A stretch of DNA of 64,000 bases. It comes from Chionoecetes opilio (Eukaryota; Arthropoda; Malacostraca; Decapoda; Majidae). The notes under the pieces are model-generated. The model was not told the DNA's origin and did no database searches. It saw only the letters and a program-made list of their open reading frames with translations. Location: positions 125,001 to 189,000 of the forward strand of contig JACEEZ010026180.1 in assembly GCA_016584305.1 (NCBI GenBank). The letters are read 5' to 3'. The translations under genes were made by a program, and so were the position numbers. The number at the start of each line of letters is the position of its first letter. Position 1 is the stretch's first letter. Of the stretch, positions 56,706-64,000 are shown in pieces.

Positions 56706-57224
56706 ACAGAAAGAAGAAGAAAAATGAGGTCCTGGTTGCATGGAGCCCCAGTGTGGGGAGTGGTATCACTAATGATGAGGTCCAGGTCGGATGGAGCGCC
56801 AATGTGGGGAGTGGTATCACTAATGATGAGGTCCTGGTCAGATGGAGCGCCAGTGTGGGGAGTGGTATCACTAATGATGAGGTCCTGGTCGGATGGAGCG
56901 CCAGTGTGGGGAGTGGTATCACTAATGATGAGGTCCTGGTCGGATGGAGCCCCAGTGTGTGGAGTGGTATCACTAATGATGAGGTCCTGGTCGGATGGAG
57001 CGCCAGTGTGGGGAGTGGTATCACTAATGATGAGGTCCAGGTCGGATGGAGCGCCAGTGTGGGGAGTGGTATCACTAATGATGAGGTCCTGGTCGGATGG
57101 AGCGCCAGTGTGGGGAGTGGTATCACTAATGATGAGGTCCTGGTCGAATGGAGCGCCAGTGTGGGGAGTGGTATCACTAATGATGAGGTCCAGGTCAGAT
57201 GGAGTACTAATGTGGGGAGTGGTT
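56706..57224. repeat. 51-bp minisatellite, about 10 units
   Basis: The unit contains GTGGTATCACTAATGATGAG, GTCCTGGTCGGATGGAGC and GCCAGTGTGGGGA. Anchors at 56762 and 56813 give a 51-bp period. A run without stops occurs in several frames on both strands (17-residue repeats such as RSWSDGAPVWGVVSLMM), because 51 is a multiple of 3. No start context, splice sites or partner exons support a protein. It directly follows a LINE 3' end. Confidence 0.9.
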
Positions 57225-57544
57225 TCAAATGGGAAGACCTGGTGGGGTGAGAAGGGGCATAACAAAGGGAGTCAAGAAATGTTTTTAAAAGTGCCCTCCC
57301 GAAGATGTTGGTAAGATGGAGGGGTAGGTCAGGCTCCCAGCAGCAATGATTTGGTATTAAAGTCAACCATGAAGATGACAGGCAAAGGAAGTTGGGAGAG
57401 GCAGTGGTGGATCTCTTTATGGAGGCGGCTTAGTCAGTGTTGTAGCAGACTGGTACAACACTTGACTTTTATAGCTTGATACCAAGCTTTTATCGGTATA
57501 CCACCGCTTTTATAGCTTGATACCAAGGGTTGAGGTACATTTCA
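57225..57544. other. intronic sequence, nothing recognised
   Basis: No gene. A short direct repeat, GCTTTTATxGxTxTAxxACC (57481-57535), is present. Confidence 0.35.
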
Positions 57545-57878
57545 GGGGAGGCAATGGCCTCCCATGAAAGACATGGTTAGTTTCTGGAAGTGGCAAGCTC
57601 GGTGTACCGAGTTAGAATCCCGCTAGGTGCCACAATCTTTCGGCAATCGTCGAGTGGCCTAAGAACACCCACATGCTGCCCATTAACTCTACACTCGACG
57701 GCGAGTGCATAGGACACAGGGGGCTGCATGAGCCTCTAATCACAGGCGCCACTTTAAAAATCCTACCTGCACTACGAGCAAGAGCCAATCATCACAGCCC
57801 TCATGTGAGCCTCCAGGGCCTACCATCCCAGCCTAGGAGGTTACTGCCTACAGACAGTATATGCCAAAATATGTAAAA
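57545..57878 (+). mobile_element. tRNA-derived SINE, divergent head
   Basis: The body matches from CGTCGAGTGGCCTAAGAACA to the 3' end. The head (GGGGAGGCAATGGCCTCCCA) is different, with a weak B box, GAGTTAGAATCCCG. It ends in TATGCCAAAATATG and an A-rich tail. Confidence 0.7.
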
Positions 57879-57900
57879 AATAAATGAAGAAAGGAAAAAA

Positions 57901-58024
57901 TTGTGATAGCCGTGAAATGCAATAGCGTGATGTGCTATAGCCTAGGGTTTAAGTACATTTAGCATGATATGCGTGGTAGCCATAAAACGCGAAAGCCGAA
58001 TGCGTGATAGCCAAGGGTTGACTG
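57901..58024. mobile_element. right end of pogo-like family G
   Basis: GTGATAGCCGTGAAATGCAA, GCGTGATGTGCTATAGCC, GCGTGGTAGCCATAAAACGC, GCGTGATAGCCAAGGGTTGA then CTG|TA. The word GCGTGATAGCC is repeated four times with variation. Partner end not found. Confidence 0.6.
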
Positions 58025-58379
58025 TATGATAAATTATTCATGCACATTGCAGTCTTGAGTTTTTTTAATGAGAAATAGTAAGAAATGATGAGAAAATAAT
58101 GAGAAATAATTAAATTTCATAATGCTTAATACTTAAGAGGCCGGGGGCATGGTAACCGCGCCCCCGACCCTGTTTTGCCGGAGGGGCCCGACCACGCAGA
58201 CCCTCCAATGCCGACGCACTGGGGTGTCTGCCTATGACGACTGCGGGACAAAGCTCTCGGGAATCACGCACTCTAAATAAAGTGGGAAAGCCCCCTAGTC
58301 CATCTTTTTCTTTTGGGGTTGGCCGGGGCGGTGCAGAGGCGGCACCTGCCAGTCGAATCACTCCTGGGATAAACCTCCG

Positions 58380-59250
58380 GAGGGTTCTTCGCTTGGGCTC
58401 CTGGAACATTCTGAGCCTCTCAGACGATCATTGACTACCTCTCCCATCGGGCAAGCTCAGTAGGCTGAGGGTGTATATAGTGGGACTCACTGAGACGAGG
58501 AGTCCTGGCAGTGGCGAGACTACCAGTGGGGGTTATACCTACTGCTGGTCCGGCATGAGCAATGGTCACTGTACTATAGGCATCTCCAGTAGTACAGTGA
58601 GTAGCCAGGGAGTAGCTATAGGCATCTCCAGTAGTACAGTGAGCAGCCAGGGAGTAGCTATAGGCATCTCCAGTAAACTGCCGTCGTCTGTTGATGAGAG
58701 TGTAATGCGGGTGAGGATAAAACACACTGGGTTTCATTCCTCTTGTTGCAGTGTACGCTCCTACCGAGGTGATTGAAACTGAAGAGAAAGAGATGTTCTA
58801 TGCCAAACTTGACTCTGTAATAGACCAGTGTCCTCCTCGAGACACACTCATTGTCTTGGGCGACTTCAATGGTACTACTGGCACTGTGAGAGATGGCTAT
58901 GAGTTATGTGTTGATCCCCATGGCTCCGGTACCAGAAACATTAACCTTCTGATTTTAAATTCTGAATTTTGCGAGGTCCAGAAGGATGAGAATTGCAGGT
59001 TCCTGGTATCAGAGACCAGAGCTGCTCCGCTGGACATGGTATAGTAATGTCGGAGGGGTATCTGAGGAGATTGACCACATCCTCGGTAGTACTCGTTGGA
59101 GGATCCTCCAGAACTGCAGGATTTACCGGAGTGCTGAGTTCTTTGCAGCTGATCACAGACTTGTTGTATCTACATTTAAGCTTCATGTCAAGTCCAGAAG
59201 TATCTCAGGAGGTAACCATACTGTGTTTCATCTTGAGAACAAACAAGGGT
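58380..59250 (+). pseudogene. RTE-like LINE, endonuclease part
   Basis: LRRVLRLGSWNILSLSDDH (N of the active site), a stop, LSRLRVYIVGLTETRSPGSG, GGYTYCWSGMSNGH, an expanded repeat (58575-58675), then VYAPTEVIETEEKEMFYAKL, DTLIVLGDFNGTTGTVRDGY, HGSGTRNINLLILNSEF, EEIDHILGSTRWRILQNCRI and FFAADHRLVVSTFKL. SWNI, TETR, YAPT, GDFN, IDHIL and DHRLV are the endonuclease motifs of RTE elements. Frameshifts and stops are present, and no RT domain follows. Confidence 0.85.
58575..58675 (+). repeat. 42-bp in-frame tandem repeat in LINE endonuclease
   Basis: Two and a half copies (starts at 58575, 58617 and 58659) coding IGISSSTVSSQGVA. The unit length is 14 codons, so the frame is kept. It lies between the ETR and YAPT motifs. 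Confidence 0.85.
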
Positions 59251-59255
59251 TGTTA

Positions 59256-59370
59256 TACCCCAATTGATGATGATATTTATTTAGTTAACGCTAATTTATG
59301 CATGGTGCTAATTCATTTATCAGAAAATGAAATATATCAATGGAAAGCTAATCCAATTTCGCTTCTACTA
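59256..59370. mobile_element. fragment of foldback family
   Basis: CCAATTGATGATGATATTTA, TTTAGTTAACGCTAATTTAT, GCATGGTGCTAATTCATTTA match the arm of the foldback element at 28540-28640. Confidence 0.7.
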
Positions 59371-59375
59371 ATGCA

Positions 59376-59510
59376 GCCCATTAACTCTTATAAAAATCCT
59401 GCTTGCGCGCCACCACGGGCGAGGGCCAACCATTACAGCCCTCGAGTACAGGGCCTACCATCCCACCCCTGGAGGTCACTGCCAAACAGCGCTATAGGGG
59501 GGGGGGGGGG
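59376..59510 (+). mobile_element. tRNA-SINE, 3' fragment with poly-G
   Basis: CACCACGGGCGAGGGCCAAC then CATCCCACCCCTGGAGGTCA and GCGCTATAGG, followed by about 15 G. The 5' two thirds are missing. Confidence 0.7.
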
Positions 59511-59523
59511 GAGAAAAAAGGGA

Positions 59524-59647
59524 AAAAACGAAGCAGCGCGAAAGTCGGGGAAATAATGCGCGAAAGTCGGGATGGTAAAAATTTATGACTCATCGTGAAA
59601 CTCGAGGATCGCGAAACTCGCATAGCGTGAAACTTGGGAGGGTACTG
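59524..59647. mobile_element. terminal fragment of pogo-like family H
   Basis: Nearly identical to 17938-18056: GCGCGAAAGTCGGG, CGTGAAACTCGAGGATCGCG and AACTTGGGAGGGTACTG then TA. Confidence 0.65.
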
Positions 59648-59903
59648 TAGAAGAATTTGTACTGATCCAGTGAACTCGGGTGAAAAATGCTTACTGTCAA
59701 CTCTCTTCGCTAGGCAGGTTGCTGGCTGGCGGGCTCGCCATTATTTGTTTGCCGCCGTGGGTGGCCAGTGCCACCCACCCCCATTGCTTTTAGTGCTATA
59801 AAAATTCTCGCTTCAATTAGCTTTCGCGAATCTGTAGCGTCTATTTCAGTGGTGGTGACTGTCTTCAGGGTCAGAAGTACAACACCACCACCCAACACCA
59901 CCA

Positions 59904-60294
59904 GGGGAGGTGGTGGCCAAGTGGTTAGCATCTTAGAGTGCTGAACTCAATGTCCCGAGTTTGAATCCTGCCGGGGGCAACTCTTTCAAGAGCCTGGTAG
60001 GGGAGCAGAAGGTCCCGAGTTCAAGTCTCACCAAGGAGCTACTGTCAAAGTCATCGTCGAGTGACCGAAGCAACCCACATGCAGCGTATACCTGTCTGCC
60101 GATTGCGAGTGTGCCGGTGGACTCTAGGGGCTGCATGCGCCTAAACTGAAGATCAAGAACATCATAGAAAATGGGATCTTCACCTGAGACCACAGGTGTC
60201 ACTATAAAAATCCAGCCTGCACCACCAACGGGCGAGTTCGACCAACATCAAGACTCTCCATATGCCTACAGGCGCTATAGGCTACAACGGGAAA

Positions 60295-60325
<31 letters not shown>

Positions 60326-60326
60326 T
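59904..60326 (+). mobile_element. tRNA-SINE, third subfamily, (CAA)n tail
   Basis: GGGGAGGTGGTGGCCAAGTG is an A box of the class II tRNA type. GAGTTTGAATCCTG and a second GAGTTCAAGTCTC are B-box-like. The body shares ATCGTCGAGTGACCGAAGCA, ACAGGTGTCACTATAAAAAT and GGCGCTATAGGCTAC. An extra block, CAAGAACATCATAGAAAATG, is unique to this copy. The tail is (CAA)n at 60298-60324. Confidence 0.7.
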
Positions 60327-60757
60327 CATAGTAGAGGTACCTCTTGCCAATTATTTAAAATCGCCACTCACCATCACTGGACACCTCATTCTATATAGGT
60401 TATCAAGTATAGGTTAGAATTTTTTGTTTTTGTATATCTAGTCTGAGAAGAGACTGAAAACCCTGAAGGATGAAGGACATTATCTTTCTTTCTATAGCCT
60501 TGGAGCCGTAGGCATGATTTCATTGCTTCTCAGCTTGAGTGTGCTTTAGGTGTGGCTTTTTACCCACATCTGAACCAAACTTGTTCTGCAAAATATGGGT
60601 TTCATGAACTCAAAAGTTATCTTTATATCTGTGCATGCCCTAGACTAGAGTACCTTGAATAATAGGCTTTAAGATAGAGAACCGGGGAGTAGACACTGGG
60701 GTCGGGGTAAGGGAAACTTGCGACACTAGGAGGAGGTTCAGAAGGCAGGGAACTAAT
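60327..60757. other. sequence before CR1-like LINE, nothing recognised
   Basis: No gene. The last 70 bp (GGGGAGTAGACACTGGGGTC) may be LINE 5' sequence. Confidence 0.35.
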
Positions 60758-62627
60758 GTGATTCGTAAGAAGAGAGAGAGGAGGAGTTTAGTTAAAGATA
60801 AAGGGAGAATGGGCAAAAATAAGAGGAGTTGCTTGAAGGTCTACTATACAAACTGTAGGAGTATTTTAAACAAGATAGGTTTCCTGAGAGGAATAAATAG
60901 TGTAGAGGATTTTGATATAATAGCATTAACAGAAACATGGTTGGATATGTCAGGAAAGGTATTTGATCCAGAAGTCGAGATAGCTGGGTATAAGTTATTT
61001 CACAAGGACAGAGTTGGCAGGCGAGGTGGAGGAGTTGCGCTTTATGTAAGAGATGCATTGCAGTGTTGTGTCAATAATGTTATAAAAACAGATGACAGCA
61101 TAGAGTATATGGGTAGAGGTTACGGAGGGAACTGAGAAAATGGTTTTGGGTGTAGTGTATAGGTCTCCAAACTTATGTAAAGAGGATTCAGCTCCTATAT
61201 GGGAAGAAATAAACAAGGCCTGCAGATATAATTTATTATGCGTGGTGGGAGATTTTAATCTTAGGAATATAGACTGGGATTTAATCATAGGTGACAGCGA
61301 CGCAGATGAATTGTTAAATATAATTCAGGATAACTTCCTAAGTCAAGCAATCAAGGAGCCTACTAGAGGAGATAATATTCTAGATCTATTGCTGACAAAT
61401 ATACGATTTAGTTACAGATGTGGAGGTCGGGGGAAAGTTAGATAATAACGACCATTATGAGATCAGATTTAGCTTAAAATGGGAAGTTGGAAAATTAAGT
61501 GGCAATAAACATAGGATACCTAATTTCAGAAAAGCCAATTATGCAGAATTACGAAGACACCTGGAGGTTATTAATAAGAGGTGTGGGTCCGTGGGATGGT
61601 AGGGAAGAAATTTTCCCAGGGTAAGGATAGGGCGATGACAGCTGGAAAAGCCAATTATGAAGAATTAGGAAGGCACCTGGAGGTTATTAGAGCGGTTAGA
61701 CAGGGAAGTGAGGTCGGGGCTGAGGAGGTAATTAGAGCGGTTAGACAGGGAAGTGAGGTCGGGGCTGAGGAGGTAATTAGAGCGGTTAGACATGGAAGTG
61801 AGGTCGGGGCTGAGGAGGATTATACCTTATTTGTAAGGAATATAATTGACGGACAGAAAAAAAATATTCCTTATAGGGAAATAAGGTCCAGAAAGAGTGA
61901 TCCAAAATGGATGCCCACTAATTTAAAACACAACATTGGAGTAAAAAAATACATTTATTTAAGGTTCAAGGCAGGATTGATAAGCAAAGAACAGTATAAC
62001 GTGATGGCAAGGACGGTGAAGAAATTAACTCGAGCTGCTAAGAACAATTATGAGATTAAAGTAGCAGGACAGGCGAAAAGTTACCCAAAGGGGTTCTATC
62101 AGGTATATAAAACCAAGACAAGGGAATTAGTTGGGCCGTTAAGGTCAGGACAGGGTGAGGTCTTAAAATACTGATGAGGATATGTGTAAAAGTCTAAATG
62201 ATTATTTCTTAAGTGTTTTTACAGAGGAGGATACACAGACGATACCTGATAGGGAACAGATGTTCAAAGGAAGCGATGAGGAGAAACTCAAAGATATGGT
62301 GATAACTAGGGAAATGGTGGAAGAGGGTATAGATAAAATGAAGAATTTTAAATCGCCAGGACCAGATGAAGTGTATCCCAGGGTATTAAAGGAATGCAAG
62401 GAGGTTGTTAGTGAGTCGTTAGTGCACATTTTTAGGAAATCGGTTGAGATAGGCGATGTGCCATTATTGTGGAGGAAAGGAAATGTTGTTCCCATATTTA
62501 AGAAGGGAGACAGAAGACTAAAGTCAAATTATCGACCCGTAAGTCTAACGTCAGTGGTGGGTAAATTATTGGAATCTATTATTGCAAAAAACATTAGAGA
62601 GCACTTAGATAAACATAGTTTGACTTG

Positions 62628-62628
<1 letters not shown>
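60758..62628 (+). pseudogene. second CR1-like LINE ORF2, truncated at RT
   Basis: The endonuclease comes first: SCLKVYYTNCRSILNKIGFL, DIIALTETWLDMS, GRRGGGVALYVRDALQC; frameshift at about 61135; VLGVVYRSPNLC, LLCVVGDFNLRNIDWD, NILDLLLTN, DNNDHYEIRFSL. The linker then carries a 45-bp repeat (61683-61817) and KSDPKWMPTNLKHNIGVKKY. The RT begins with KSLNDYFLSVFTEEDTQTIP, FKSPGPDEVYPRVLKECKEV, WRKGNVVPIFKKGDRRLKSN and YRPVSLTSVVGKLLESI, ending at HLDKHSLT. It is then replaced by the (CTA)n block, so palm motifs A and FADD are lost. It differs from the LINE at 10-18 kb in nearly every motif, so it is a separate family. Confidence 0.85.
61683..61817 (+). repeat. 45-bp in-frame tandem repeat in LINE linker
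   Basis: Three copies starting at about 61683, 61728 and 61773, coding VIRAVRQGSEVGAEE. It keeps the ORF open. It lies between endonuclease and reverse transcriptase. A shortened linker-like piece (KANYEELGRHLEVI) is also repeated at 61535 and 61645. Confidence 0.9.
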
Positions 62629-62691
<63 letters not shown>

Positions 62692-62869
62692 TACTACTAC
62701 GACTACTCTCCTCCTCTCCTCCTCCTCCTCCTCCTCCTCCTCCTCCTCCTCCTCCTCCTCCTCCTCCTCCTCCTCCTCCTCACTCTCTCCTCCTCCTCCC
62801 CTCCTCCTCCTCCTCCTCCTCCTCCTCCTCCTCCTCCTCCTCCTCCTCCTCCTCCTACTCCTCCTCCTC

Positions 62870-62948
<79 letters not shown>
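62629..62948. repeat. (CTA)n - (CTC)n - (CTA)n compound microsatellite
   Basis: About 75 bp of CTA, 165 bp of CTC/TCC and 75 bp of CTA, arranged symmetrically. It starts exactly where the LINE reading frame ends. The Thr, Pro, Ser and Tyr runs in translation are meaningless. Confidence 0.95.
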
Positions 62949-63260
62949 AAAATGGAAATAATAATAGAAATACTATAATAAATTTGTGAAATGGTTAGAA
63001 AAATAGAAAATATGTAAGAAAAATAAATCCTTGCTTTCCTATAACGTCAAAACAAAAAAATTTATGATATTAATTTTGTTATAGTGAACCCGTTGTGAAA
63101 AAATATAAAAAAACACTCATGACGTCACGAGTACCCAACATAAACATTGACAGGCCCACACCCGCGTCTTACAGGTGTTTTGAACAGCTGTCACGCCCTT
63201 TACAGCAGCTGCCCCGCCCACCACAGCACGCCCACAGCAGTATCAGCCCTCCTAATAGTC
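62949..63260. other. sequence between microsatellite and family J end
   Basis: No gene recognised. TTTGTTATAGTGAACCCGTTGTG near 63075 could be a decayed TA-element end. Confidence 0.35.
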
Positions 63261-63380
63261 TGACCGAGGGTCGGTTGTCTGGAATTGTTTAATAATTTAT
63301 CCGACTTGGGACATAGAAGAAAAAAGTCGGTTGTTTGGACAAGTCGGATGTTTGAACGTCGGATGTTGGGAATTTGGCTG
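63261..63380. mobile_element. right end of pogo-like family J
   Basis: GGGTCGGTTGTCTGG, AAGTCGGTTGTTTGGACAAG, TCGGATGTTTGAACGTCGGA then AATTTGGCTG|TA. The word GTCGG(T/A)TGTTTG is repeated three to four times. Partner end not identified. Confidence 0.55.
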
Positions 63381-63390
63381 TATATACATA

Positions 63391-64000
63391 CACTGGTACC
63401 TTGACTTACGAGTGCCCCAACTTATGAGTTTTCCGAGTTACGAGCAGTCGCTCGGTCAATTTTTTGCTTTGAGTTGCGAGCCAAAATCAGAGTTTTTTAT
63501 TTTTTTTTTATTTTTTTATACGAGCGAGCTTCAGATACGCCACCGCTAGTTGGCGCAGCGAACGCCACAACATCCGCCCAGCATCCCGCGTCTCACTCGT
63601 TCACTTCACTTGGTTACCTCGCCGTGGAAGCATCTCCGTTGTGTTGTGCTCACACAGGCGAATACAAATGGCGGAGGGTGAGTGCAGTACGTTTAGCGGC
63701 AGTTCCACCCACAGCAGTTTCCAACAGCTGATACACAGAGTATAAACACTGGCGAATGCAAATGGCAGAGGGTGAGTGCAGTACGTTTAGCGGCAGTTCC
63801 ACCCACAGCTGAATCCAACAGCTGATACACAAAGTATAAACACTGGTGAATGCAAATGGTGGAGGGTGAGTGCAGTACGTTTAGCGGCAGTTCCACCCAC
63901 AGCTGTTGCCAACAGCTGATACACAGAGTGTAAACACTGGCGAATGCAAATGGCGGAGGGTGAGTGCAGTCCAGTCATATAGATACAGTAAAAAAATTGG
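63391..64000. mobile_element. pogo-like element, left end and start of interior
   Basis: CACTGGTACCTTGACTTACG, AGTGCCCCAACTTATGAG, CCGAGTTACGAGCAG and GAGTTGCGAGCC repeat a TTACGAG-like word, the layout of Tigger ends. The right end is outside the window. The interior contains the 94-bp minisatellite. Confidence 0.55.
63662..63980. repeat. 94-bp minisatellite
   Basis: GTTTAGCGGCAGTTCCACCC recurs at 63691, 63785 and 63879. The unit also has AACAGCTGATACACA, ACTGGCGAATGCAAATGG and GGAGGGTGAGTGCAG. About 3.4 copies. One unit occurs alone within element E at about 34090-34200. Confidence 0.9.

Noticed and set aside
56458..57366. Minus-strand open frame of 302 codons, the longest in the window
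   Set aside because: It is created by the 51-bp minisatellite, which is open in several frames on both strands. It is not conserved in flanking text and overlaps a LINE tail on the other strand.
59710..60202. Two minus-strand open frames near 59.7-60.2 kb
   Set aside because: They read through the SINE at 59904-60326 in antisense.
62625..62978. Poly-Thr/Pro/Ser/Tyr open frame
   Set aside because: Triplet microsatellite.

Overview
This is eukaryotic, repeat-dominated DNA. It most resembles intronic sequence of an arthropod, probably a decapod crustacean. That assignment is an inference from intron size, microsatellite density, a tRNA-derived SINE, CR1-, RTE- and Jockey-like LINEs, and many TA-flanked Tc1/pogo-type elements. 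No search could be run. There are no operons, ribosome binding sites or CRISPR arrays.

Host gene. The only convincing cellular gene is a plus-strand GATA-type zinc-finger transcription factor spread over at least 47 kb. Two exons (25910-26003 and 31578-31739) join to give a complete C-x2-C-x17-C-x2-C finger and a basic tail. A phase-compatible upstream exon (6230-6328) and downstream exon (53662-53828) probably belong to it. Almost everything else is intron filled with mobile DNA. The true start, the end and the rest of the protein lie outside the window or were not recognised.

Layout. 0.2-6.1 kb: nested pogo/Tigger-like elements (called B and A here), a Tc1-like element and SINEs. 6.2-9.8 kb: host exon, a long-TIR element, a SINE split by a hAT element, and a LINE 3' fragment. 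9.9-17.9 kb: one CR1-like LINE split by a pogo-like A element that is itself split by a 2.56-kb CACTG-ended element carrying a DDE-like gene. 18-25 kb: SINE, tRNA-like sequence, and a 4.1-kb TA-flanked composite. 25.9-33 kb: two GATA exons, a long (TC)n tract, a foldback element and a twice-interrupted RTE LINE. 33-40 kb: nested MITEs, a 152-bp minisatellite inside a MITE, a piggyBac-like MITE, and a hAT inside a Harbinger-like MITE. 39.8-48.6 kb: a near-identical 4.4-kb tandem duplication. 48.8-55.8 kb: MITEs, an RTE LINE, a second DDE-like (DUF7869-like) pseudogene, a host exon and an interrupted palindrome. 56-64 kb: LINE fragments, SINEs, a 51-bp minisatellite, a (CTA)n/(CTC)n block and a 94-bp minisatellite.

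The stacked insertions give a clear relative chronology. The sites most worth a second look are the CACTG element and its protein, the family-specific repeated words at the ends of the TA-flanked elements, repeated capture of one LINE tail by different DNA transposons, and the tandem duplication, which may be an assembly artefact.
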